A stretch of 20,173 nt of DNA from Bacteroidota bacterium (GTDB taxonomy: Bacteria > Bacteroidota > Bacteroidia > Flavobacteriales > Flavobacteriaceae), in the NCBI GenBank assembly GCA_021793135.1, contig JAJYTI010000012.1, positions 1 to 20,173 of the forward strand, given 5' to 3'. Shown piece by piece: positions 14,562-20,173 of this stretch. The stretch's first letter is position 1. Each line of letters begins with the position of its first letter. Position numbers and translations under genes: made by a program. Below the pieces are notes generated by a model, which searched no databases, was not told where the DNA came from, and worked only from the letters and a program-made list of their open reading frames with translations.

Positions 14562-15278
14562 TTACTTTCTACGACGTGTTCTTCTTCCACCTCGTTTTGC
14601 TCCTCCTTTACCACCTTTTTTCGAAAGGCCTACAAGAGGTGAGAGGTCTCTCTTGCCATATACTTCTCCTTTCATAATCCATACTTTAACACCCATTCTT
14701 CCATAAGAAGTGTGTGCTTCAACTAATGCATAGTCGATATCTGCACGAAAAGTTGAAAGAGGAATACGTCCTTCCATATAGGTTTCGGTACGAGCCATTT
14801 CAGCTCCATTAAGACGTCCAGATATTTGAATCTTGATTCCTTCAGCATTCATACGCATAGCTGCTGCAATAGCCATTTTGATTGCACGACGATATGAGAT
14901 ACGACTCTCAATTTGTCTAGCAACACTAGCTGCAACTAAATAAGCATCAACTTCAGGTCGCTTAATTTCATGAATATTAATCTGAACTTCTTTTCCGGTA
15001 ATTTTCTTAAGCTCTTCTTTTAGCTTGTCTACCTCCTGACCTCCTTTTCCAATGATAATTCCTGGACGAGAAGTGGTGATAGTAACGGTTACAAGCTTAA
15101 GGGTACGCTCAATTATTACCCTTGACACACTAGCTCTATTTAAACGAACACGGATATATTTTCTAATCTTATCATCCTCGACTAGCTTGTCGCCATAGTC
15201 ATTTCCTCCGTACCAGTTAGACTCCCATCCTCTTATAATACCAAGGCGATTTCCGATTGGATTTGTTTTCTGTCCCAT
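14562..15278 (-). CDS. rpsC: 30S ribosomal protein S3 (uS3)
   Basis: S3, 238 residues, at the mRNA entry channel; with S4 and S5 it acts in mRNA helicase activity. The N terminus MGQKTNPIGNRLGIIRGWES is standard. The KH type II domain carries the GXXG loop as GKGG at 77-80 (RPGIIIGKGGQEVDKLKEEL). The C-terminal S3 domain includes GAEMARTETYMEGRIPLSTF. A short glycine/basic tail (GGKGGAKRGGRRTRRRK) ends the protein. It is 3 bp after rplV. Confidence 0.98.
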   Translation of the reverse strand: MGQKTNPIGNRLGIIRGWESNWYGGNDYGDKLVEDDKIRKYIRVRLNRASVSRVIIERTLKLVTVTITTSRPGIIIGKGGQEVDKLKEELKKITGKEVQINIHEIKRPEVDAYLVAASVARQIESRISYRRAIKMAIAAAMRMNAEGIKIQISGRLNGAEMARTETYMEGRIPLSTFRADIDYALVEAHTSYGRMGVKVWIMKGEVYGKRDLSPLVGLSKKGGKGGAKRGGRRTRRRK

Positions 15279-15281
15279 TTA

Positions 15282-15692
15282 TTAATTGCTTTGTGTGTTA
15301 TCAATTGCACCAAGCACGAGTGTTACGTGATTGGAGCGTTTTCTAATTCTATGTGCTCTACCCTGTGCAGCAGGACGCAATCTTTTTAACATAGCGCCGC
15401 CGTCTACACGGACTTCTTTTACGAATAGACCAGCATCTTCTACAGAAGCGTCTTCGTTTTTAGCCTGCCAATTAGCAATAGCAGACAACAATAATTTCTC
15501 AAGGCGAGCGGAAGCCTCCTTCGGATTAAAACGAAGTGTATTTAGGGCATCCTCAACTTTTTCACCACGGATTAAATCTGCAACTAAGCGCATTTTTCTA
15601 GGTGAAGTTGGGCAATTATTAAGCTTGGCGTAATATTGCGTCTTCTTAGCCTCCTTGATTTGCAATGCTCTTTCTCTTTTTCTTACTCCCAT
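15282..15692 (-). CDS. rplV: 50S ribosomal protein L22 (uL22)
   Basis: L22, 136 residues. It contacts all 23S rRNA domains, and its beta-hairpin lines the exit tunnel, where macrolide-resistance changes map. The hairpin region is GGAMLKRLRPAAQGRAHRIR at about 98-117. The core has NNCPTSPRKMRLVADLIRGE at 25-44. The first 20 residues (MGVRKRERALQIKEAKKTQY) are a basic lead longer than in E. coli L22 (110 aa), which accounts for most of the extra length. Gaps are 6 bp to rpsS and 3 bp to rpsC. Confidence 0.97.
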   Translation of the reverse strand: MGVRKRERALQIKEAKKTQYYAKLNNCPTSPRKMRLVADLIRGEKVEDALNTLRFNPKEASARLEKLLLSAIANWQAKNEDASVEDAGLFVKEVRVDGGAMLKRLRPAAQGRAHRIRKRSNHVTLVLGAIDNTQSN

Positions 15693-15698
15693 GGCTTA

Positions 15699-15977
15699 TT
15701 ATCTTTTACCTTTATTTTTAGCACCTGCGTGACCACGGAATGATCTTGTAGGTGAAAATTCTCCTAATTTGTGACCTACCATGTTTTCAGTTACATATAC
15801 TGGAACGAATTGACGTCCGTTATATACTGCAATTGTAAGCCCAACAAAGTCTGGTGTAATCATTGAGTCTCTAGACCAAGTCTTAATAACAGACTTCTTT
15901 TTTGACTCACCAACTTGCTCTACTTTTCTATCTAATTTAAAATGAACGTAAGGTCCTTTTTTTAATGATCTTGCCAT
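15699..15977 (-). CDS. rpsS: 30S ribosomal protein S19 (uS19)
   Basis: S19, 92 residues, in the 30S head next to S13, forming intersubunit bridges and lying near A-site tRNA. The start MARSLKKGPYVHFKLDRKVE and the C-terminal GHKLGEFSPTRSFRGHAG are the strongest family marks; WSRDSMITPDFVGLTIAVYN lies between. Length equals E. coli S19 (92). It is flanked by 6-bp gaps to rplB and rplV. Confidence 0.98.
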   Translation of the reverse strand: MARSLKKGPYVHFKLDRKVEQVGESKKKSVIKTWSRDSMITPDFVGLTIAVYNGRQFVPVYVTENMVGHKLGEFSPTRSFRGHAGAKNKGKR

Positions 15978-15983
15978 AGCTTA

Positions 15984-16808
15984 TTATTTCTTTCTACGTT
16001 CTACAATATATTTATTACTTGCTTTAGTTCTAGAACGTGTCTTATACCCTTTAGCATAAATTCCGTTACGAGAACGCGGGTGCCCTCCAGAAGCCTTACC
16101 TTCTCCACCACCCATTGGGTGATCCACAGGGTTCATAACAACTGGTCTAGTACGAGGTCTTCTACCCAACCATCTTGTTCTACCAGCTTTACCAGATACA
16201 AGAACCTGGTGATCACTGTTAGATACAGCACCGATGGTTGCCATACAAGTTCCTAAAATCATTCTAACCTCGCCAGAAGGCAATTTCACTGTTACAAACT
16301 TACCTTCCTTAGCAAGTATTTGCGCAAAAGATCCAGCACTACGAGCAAGCGCAGCACCTTTACCAGGAGCTAGCTCTATACAAGAAACAATAGCACCTAG
16401 AGGTATATTAGCTAAAGGCATAGCATTACCAACTTCTGGAGCAACATTTTCTCCAGAAACGATATTCTGACCTACTTTCATACCATTTTGAGCAACAACA
16501 TAACGCTTTTCACCATCTTGATAATTTACAAGCGCGATGAATGCCGTACGGTTTGGATCGTACTCAATTGTAGAAACAGTAGCAGGAATCCCAGCTTTGT
16601 TTCTTTTGAAATCGATAATACGATATCTTCTTTTATGACCACCACCAATTTGGCGCATAGTCATTTTTCCTTGACTGTTTCTACCACCCGATCTTTTTAT
16701 CGGAGCCAATAGGCTTTTCTCCGGCTTATCAGTTGTCACGGCGTCAAATCCGTTTACAACTCTAAAACGCTGACCTGGGGTAGTTGGTTTTAATTTTCTT
16801 ACTGACAT
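15984..16808 (-). CDS. rplB: 50S ribosomal protein L2 (uL2)
   Basis: L2, 274 residues, a core 23S rRNA binder needed for subunit association, tRNA binding and peptidyl transfer. Conserved segments: GGGHKRRYRIIDFKRNK near 55-71, the OB and SH3-like domains, and VVMNPVDHPMGGGEGK near 223-238. His230 in this motif appears to match the functionally important E. coli His229. The next His of the common HPHGGG form is Met here; I believe this is a normal Bacteroidota variant. It is 30 bp after rplW, a slightly larger gap with nothing recognisable. Confidence 0.98.
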   Translation of the reverse strand: MSVRKLKPTTPGQRFRVVNGFDAVTTDKPEKSLLAPIKRSGGRNSQGKMTMRQIGGGHKRRYRIIDFKRNKAGIPATVSTIEYDPNRTAFIALVNYQDGEKRYVVAQNGMKVGQNIVSGENVAPEVGNAMPLANIPLGAIVSCIELAPGKGAALARSAGSFAQILAKEGKFVTVKLPSGEVRMILGTCMATIGAVSNSDHQVLVSGKAGRTRWLGRRPRTRPVVMNPVDHPMGGGEGKASGGHPRSRNGIYAKGYKTRSRTKASNKYIVERRKK

Positions 16809-16838
16809 TTTTGTCTTTTGTTTAACCTAAGATATCTC

Positions 16839-17129
16839 TTAGAGGTTAGTGTAAAAATCAATTATATCCCCGTCCGCTAACTGTACAATTGCTTTTTTAG
16901 TAGCATTTGTTTTACCAGTTTGAACTCCAGTTTTTGTGTAACGTGTAGTTCTATCTGCGCGAACATTCATTGTGCGAACATAAGTAACAGAAACATCGTA
17001 AGCAGCTTCTACCGCTTCTTTGATCTGAATCTTATTCGCCTGTGGATTAACCAAAAAAGCATAACGATTGAATTTCTCTGAATCCAAAGTCGCTTTTTCT
17101 GTGATTATAGGTTTAATTAAGATACTCAT
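16839..17129 (-). CDS. rplW: 50S ribosomal protein L23 (uL23)
   Basis: L23, 96 residues, at the tunnel exit; the docking point for trigger factor and SRP. The start MSILIKPIITEKATLDSEKF is typical (IIxPxxTEKA), followed by YAFLVNPQANKIQIKEAVEA, YDVSVTYVRTMN and the C-terminal QLADGDIIDFYTNL. Length is normal for the bacterial family. It lies 8 bp after rplD and 30 bp before rplB. Confidence 0.98.
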   Translation of the reverse strand: MSILIKPIITEKATLDSEKFNRYAFLVNPQANKIQIKEAVEAAYDVSVTYVRTMNVRADRTTRYTKTGVQTGKTNATKKAIVQLADGDIIDFYTNL

Positions 17130-17137
17130 CTCGTCTT

Positions 17138-17767
17138 CTATTTACTTAAGTTAGCTTCAATTTGCGTTAATGAATCCTCTAACAAGATTAAGTTATCAGC
17201 ATTCATTATATCATATGTGTTTAATACTGAGCTAGTTACAGCTTTTGTACGCGGCACATTTCGAGAGGACAAATATACATTTTTATTTGTGCTATCCAAC
17301 ACAAATAAAGATTTTTTATCATCTACTCCTAATGCTTTCAACACATTAATGAAATCTTTTGTTTTTGGTGCATCAAAATCTAAAGAATCTAAAACAATAA
17401 TATTCTTGTTTGTAGCCTTTAAGCTTAATGCAGATTTACGCGCTAAACGTTTAACTTTTTTGTTTAAGTTTTGCGCATAGCTTCTTGGTCTTGGACCAAA
17501 TACGGTTCCACCACCACGGAAGACAGGAGACTTAATATCACCAGCACGAGCTGTACCAGTTCCTTTTTGTTTCTTTATCTTCTTCGTACTACCACGAACT
17601 TCAGATCTTTCTTTTGTTTTGTGCGTACCTTGTCTTTGGTTAGCAAGGTATTGCTTAACATCAAGATATAGCGCGTGATTATTAGGCTCTATACCGAATA
17701 CACTTGCAGATAACTCAATCTCTCTACCAGTGTCCTTTCCGTTTTTATCTAATACTGCTACCTTCAT
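17138..17767 (-). CDS. rplD: 50S ribosomal protein L4 (uL4)
   Basis: L4, 209 residues. Its globular domain lies on the 50S surface and its long loop reaches the exit tunnel constriction; that loop is visible as KKQKGTGTARAGDIKSPVFR and GGGTVFGPRPRSY at about 66-98. In Gammaproteobacteria L4 also represses its own S10 operon through a leader RNA; whether it does so here is unknown, but a structured gap lies upstream of rplC. The rplC stop and rplD start share one base (TAATG), which points to translational coupling. Confidence 0.98.
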   Translation of the reverse strand: MKVAVLDKNGKDTGREIELSASVFGIEPNNHALYLDVKQYLANQRQGTHKTKERSEVRGSTKKIKKQKGTGTARAGDIKSPVFRGGGTVFGPRPRSYAQNLNKKVKRLARKSALSLKATNKNIIVLDSLDFDAPKTKDFINVLKALGVDDKKSLFVLDSTNKNVYLSSRNVPRTKAVTSSVLNTYDIMNADNLILLEDSLTQIEANLSK

Positions 17768-18375
17768 TACTTTTCAATAGTTACATATGCAGAGTTATGC
17801 CCAGGAACACATCCCTTTACAACAAGTAGATTCTTTTCAGGAACTACTTTTAACACCTGCAAGTTTAGTACTTTAACTTTTTCATTTCCCATTTGGCCAG
17901 CCATCTTTTTTCCTTTGAAAACTCTACCAGGAGTAGAAGCCGCACCAATAGAACCTGGACGTCTATTTACGTGTTTTTGTCCGTGGCTCATTTCTGATCC
18001 ACCAAAACCGTGACGCTTAACAGTTCCTTGGAAACCTTTACCTTTAGAAGTACCAGTAACATCAACGTACTCGCCTTCTTCAAAATGCTCAACAGTGATT
18101 ACATCACCTAATTTGTGCTCTCCATTAAAATCTTGGAATTCAACGACTTTACGTTTTGCAACGGTACCTGCTTTTTTAGCGTGTCCTTCGGCAGCTTTAT
18201 TTGCAGTCTTTACGTCATCGAAACCAAGTTGAAGAGCTTCATACCCGTCAACCTCTTTGGTTCTGACTTGGGTAACAACACAGGGACCAGCCTCTATTAC
18301 AGTACATGGAATGTTTTTTCCATTCTCATCGAATAGGCTAGTCATACCTATCTTTCTTCCTATTAACCCAGACAT
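17767..18375 (-). CDS. rplC: 50S ribosomal protein L3 (uL3)
   Basis: L3, 202 residues, an early 23S rRNA assembly protein whose extension approaches the peptidyl transferase centre. It starts MSGLIGRKIGMTSLFDENGK and has the core segment RRPGSIGAASTPGRVFKGKK followed by MAGQMGNEKVKVLNLQV. In E. coli the GSIGQNQTPG segment carries a glutamine methylated by PrmB; here that position is Ala (GSIGAASTPG), so this modification cannot occur. The start at 18375 is preceded by a 156-bp structured gap after rpsJ. It overlaps rplD by one base. Confidence 0.97.
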   Translation of the reverse strand: MSGLIGRKIGMTSLFDENGKNIPCTVIEAGPCVVTQVRTKEVDGYEALQLGFDDVKTANKAAEGHAKKAGTVAKRKVVEFQDFNGEHKLGDVITVEHFEEGEYVDVTGTSKGKGFQGTVKRHGFGGSEMSHGQKHVNRRPGSIGAASTPGRVFKGKKMAGQMGNEKVKVLNLQVLKVVPEKNLLVVKGCVPGHNSAYVTIEK

Positions 18376-18425
18376 GTGATTAAAAAATTAATTAATATTC
18401 AGTTATAAATTATCTATAAAACAAC

Positions 18426-18464
18426 TTCAGGGTCAAAATAATATTCAACCCTGAAATTATTTTG
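18426..18464 (-). promoter_or_regulatory. Interleaved inverted repeats upstream of rplC (candidate ribosomal protein leader)
   Basis: Two perfect inverted repeats interlock: TTCAGGGT (18426-18433) with ACCCTGAA (18448-18455), and CAAAATAAT (18434-18442) with ATTATTTTG (18456-18464). The arms alternate A-B-A'-B' with almost no spacer, so the two stems should be mutually exclusive, or form a compact pseudoknot if shortened. This is what one would expect of a switchable RNA. The function is inferred from position only. Confidence 0.45.
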
Positions 18465-18502
18465 AAATCCATTTTTCCTTCGCACGCAGCTCCGGACATG
18501 TG

Positions 18503-18523
18503 AGCACAACGCTTGTTTGTGCT
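18503..18523 (-). promoter_or_regulatory. Hairpin just downstream of rpsJ
   Basis: A perfect 7-bp inverted repeat, AGCACAA (18503-18509) with TTGTGCT (18517-18523), encloses a 7-nt loop and begins 8 nt after the rpsJ TGA stop. In mRNA sense no U-run follows; a GC-rich stretch does. It is therefore not a standard terminator and may be part of the rplC leader or an RNA-stability element. Confidence 0.4.
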
Positions 18524-18531
18524 GTAAATTA

Positions 18532-18837
18532 TCAGACTTTAATCTCTACTTCAACCCCACTTGGCAACTCTAACTTCATCAAAGCATCAATAGTTTTTGA
18601 TGAAGAGCTATAGATATCCAATAATCTCTTGTGAGAGCTAAGTTGAAATTGTTCTCTTGATTTTTTATTTACGTGTGGTGAACGCAACACGGTAAAAATC
18701 TTTTTATGCGTTGGTAAAGGGATAGGCCCTGTTACCACTGCACCAGTACTTCTTACTGTTTTTACGATTTTCTCAGAAGACTTATCTACTAAGTTGTGAT
18801 CGTAAGACTTTAATTTTATTCTAATTTTTTGACTCAT
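18532..18837 (-). CDS. rpsJ: 30S ribosomal protein S10 (uS10)
   Basis: S10, 101 residues, in the 30S head near S3 and S14; it also acts as NusE, the partner of NusB in antitermination. The sequence IRIKLKSYDHNLVDKSSEKI then VVTGPIPLPTHKKIFTVLRS and the segment HVNKKSREQFQLSSHKRLLD cover the whole family. It ends ELPSGVEVEIKV with a TGA stop. It is 11 bp after fusA, so the str and S10 clusters are joined here. The gap to rplC is long (156 bp) and structured. Confidence 0.98.
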   Translation of the reverse strand: MSQKIRIKLKSYDHNLVDKSSEKIVKTVRSTGAVVTGPIPLPTHKKIFTVLRSPHVNKKSREQFQLSSHKRLLDIYSSSSKTIDALMKLELPSGVEVEIKV

Positions 18838-18848
18838 CTCGAAAATAA

Positions 18849-20173
18849 TTATTCGTTAGTGTTTCCTGTTGCAGCCGCAATTACATCAGCAGAAATATTT
18901 GGTGGTGTTTCTGCATAGTGTGAAAACGTCATTGTCGAAGTTGCTCTACCAGAAGATAAAGTACGTAAAGTAGTTACGTATCCAAACATTTCTGAAAGTG
19001 GAACTTCTGCACGGATTAATTTAGCACCAGAACGATCTGTCATATCATTAACTTGACCTCTTCTACGGTTAAGGTCACCAACGATATCACCCATGTTTTC
19101 TTCTGGAGTAATAACCTCTAACTTCATGATTGGCTCAAGAATTACAGCACCAGCAGCTTTAGAAGCAGCTCTATAACCAAGTTTTGCCGCCAATTCGAAA
19201 GACAATTGATCGGAGTCTACCGCGTGGAAAGACCCGTCTTTTAAGGTTACTTTCATACTATCCATTTCGAATCCAGCTAATGGACCGTTTTTCATAGCAT
19301 CTCTGAATCCTTTTTCTACTGAAGGGATAAATTCTCTTGGAATGTTACCACCTTTAATTTCATCAACGAATTCAAGACCTTCTTTGCCTTCCTCTGCAGG
19401 ACCAATAGTAAATACAATATCAGCGAATTTACCGCGACCACCAGTTTGTCTCTTATAAGTTTCACGGTGATCTGCATATTTGGTAAATGCTTCCTTGTAC
19501 TCAACCTGTGGTTGTCCTTGGTTTACCTCTACTTTGAATTCACGCTTTAAACGCTCGATCAAAATATCGATATGCAATTCACCCATTCCAGAAATTACAG
19601 TTTGACCTGAAGCCTCATCTGTACGAACTTGGAAAGTTGGATCTTCTTCCGCTAACTTAGTTAACGCCATACTCAACTTATCCACATCCGCTTTAGTTTT
19701 TGGCTCTACAGCAACCCCGATTACTGGATCTGGGAAATCAATATTTTCTAAAATAATTGGATGTTTCTCATCTGTAAGAGTATCACCAGTTTTAATATCT
19801 TTAAATCCAACTGCTGCACCAATATCTCCAGCTTCGATATAATCGATAGAGTTTTGGTTATTAGAATGCATTTGATAAATTCTAGAAATACGCTCACGCT
19901 TACCAGAACGGTTGTTTAAAACATAAGAACCAGCATCTAATCTACCAGAGTAAGCTCTAAAGAAAGCTAAACGACCAACAAATGGATCTGTAGCAATTTT
20001 AAAAGCAAGTGCCGAGAACGGCTCTTTCACATCTGGTTTTCTTCTCTCTTCTTCTTCTGTATCAGGATTTACCCCAATAATAGCATCCTTATCTACTGGT
20101 GATGGTAAGTATCTAACAACTGCATCCAATAAGAACTGAACACCTTTATTTTTGAAAGACGAACCACAAACCA
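18849..20173 (-). CDS. fusA: Elongation factor G (C-terminal part, cut by window edge)
   Basis: EF-G, the GTPase that drives ribosomal translocation. The frame is open through the right edge of the window: codons beyond 20129 read VCGSSFKNKGVQFL and join LDAVVRYLPSP, so the true start lies outside. About 440 residues are visible of roughly 700. Present are the end of the G domain, domain II (DPFVGRLAFFRAYSGRLDAG), domain III with VISGMGELHIDILIERLKRE, domain IV with TGGRGKFADI and the tip-loop-like DGSFHAVDSDQLSFELAA, and domain V with EPIMKLEVITPEENMGDIVG. It precedes rpsJ by 11 bp with no tuf gene between. Confidence 0.97.
   Translation of the reverse strand, partial: VCGSSFKNKGVQFLLDAVVRYLPSPVDKDAIIGVNPDTEEEERRKPDVKEPFSALAFKIATDPFVGRLAFFRAYSGRLDAGSYVLNNRSGKRERISRIYQMHSNNQNSIDYIEAGDIGAAVGFKDIKTGDTLTDEKHPIILENIDFPDPVIGVAVEPKTKADVDKLSMALTKLAEEDPTFQVRTDEASGQTVISGMGELHIDILIERLKREFKVEVNQGQPQVEYKEAFTKYADHRETYKRQTGGRGKFADIVFTIGPAEEGKEGLEFVDEIKGGNIPREFIPSVEKGFRDAMKNGPLAGFEMDSMKVTLKDGSFHAVDSDQLSFELAAKLGYRAASKAAGAVILEPIMKLEVITPEENMGDIVGDLNRRRGQVNDMTDRSGAKLIRAEVPLSEMFGYVTTLRTLSSGRATSTMTFSHYAETPPNISADVIAAATGNTNE

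Larger units (their letters stand above)
18376..18531. other. 156-bp structured gap between rpsJ and rplC
   Basis: The longest gap in the cluster. In mRNA order it holds a hairpin just after the rpsJ stop (18503-18523), a GC-rich patch (about 18481-18498) unlike the AT-rich surroundings, two interleaved inverted repeats (18426-18464), and about 50 nt of AT-rich sequence up to the rplC ATG. No open reading frame and no U-tract terminator are seen. It may be a leader RNA controlling rplC and the genes downstream. Confidence 0.6.

Noticed and set aside
18503..18523. Terminator after rpsJ
   Set aside because: The hairpin lacks a following U-run in mRNA sense and is followed by GC-rich sequence; ending transcription here would cut off the rest of the essential cluster.
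20127..20129. TTG as a start codon for the EF-G fragment
   Set aside because: The frame stays open to the window edge and the upstream codons read VCGSSFKNKGVQFL, which is conserved EF-G sequence; the TTG is an internal Leu.
1..20173. Mobile element, CRISPR array, phage or defence system
   Set aside because: The window is filled by conserved housekeeping genes with short gaps; no transposase, direct-repeat array, integrase or unknown gene cluster was seen.

Overview
The window is a housekeeping block from a member of the Bacteroidota, almost certainly the family Flavobacteriaceae; I cannot name the genus. Evidence: AT-rich DNA; the gene order fusA-rpsJ-rplC with no tuf between; secY followed directly by infA and rpmJ with no adk or map; zinc-independent forms of S14 and L36; almost no Shine-Dalgarno sequences, with A/T-rich start contexts instead; and eno-gltA-amidinohydrolase genes next to rplQ. 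All 36 genes I call lie on the minus strand, so transcription runs from high to low coordinates.

Layout in transcription order. At 20173-18849 is the C-terminal part of fusA (EF-G), cut by the window edge. From 18837 to 4848 runs one tightly packed S10-spc-alpha ribosomal protein cluster: rpsJ, rplC, rplD, rplW, rplB, rpsS, rplV, rpsC, rplP, rpmC, rpsQ, rplN, rplX, rplE, rpsN, rpsH, rplF, rplR, rpsE, rpmD, rplO, secY, infA, rpmJ, rpsM, rpsK, rpsD, rpoA, rplQ. Most gaps are 1-30 bp. Only two gaps inside the cluster are long, 156 bp before rplC and 117 bp before rpsD. Both carry inverted repeats that fold well in the mRNA sense and are candidate ribosomal protein autoregulatory leaders. The cluster ends at a strong hairpin terminator after rplQ (about 4782-4821).

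Downstream come eno (enolase), gltA (citrate synthase), a second strong terminator (1932-1965), and two adjacent genes of the guanidino-group-modifying (amidinotransferase/arginine deiminase) superfamily: a dimethylarginine dimethylaminohydrolase-like protein and a CtlX-type citrulline hydrolase. These four join central carbon metabolism (glycolysis, TCA entry) to arginine/citrulline breakdown. The gltA terminator ends only 9 bp before the start of the first amidinohydrolase gene.

Three start codons were moved inward from the longest reading frame because the longer form would overlap the upstream gene and lacks family similarity: rpoA (6343), rplF (11677) and rpsH (12092). Two genes, rpmJ and rpmD, were found by direct translation. 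No tRNA, rRNA, mobile element, CRISPR array or phage gene was seen. I found no new multi-gene system. The most interesting signals are the RNA structures in the two long gaps.
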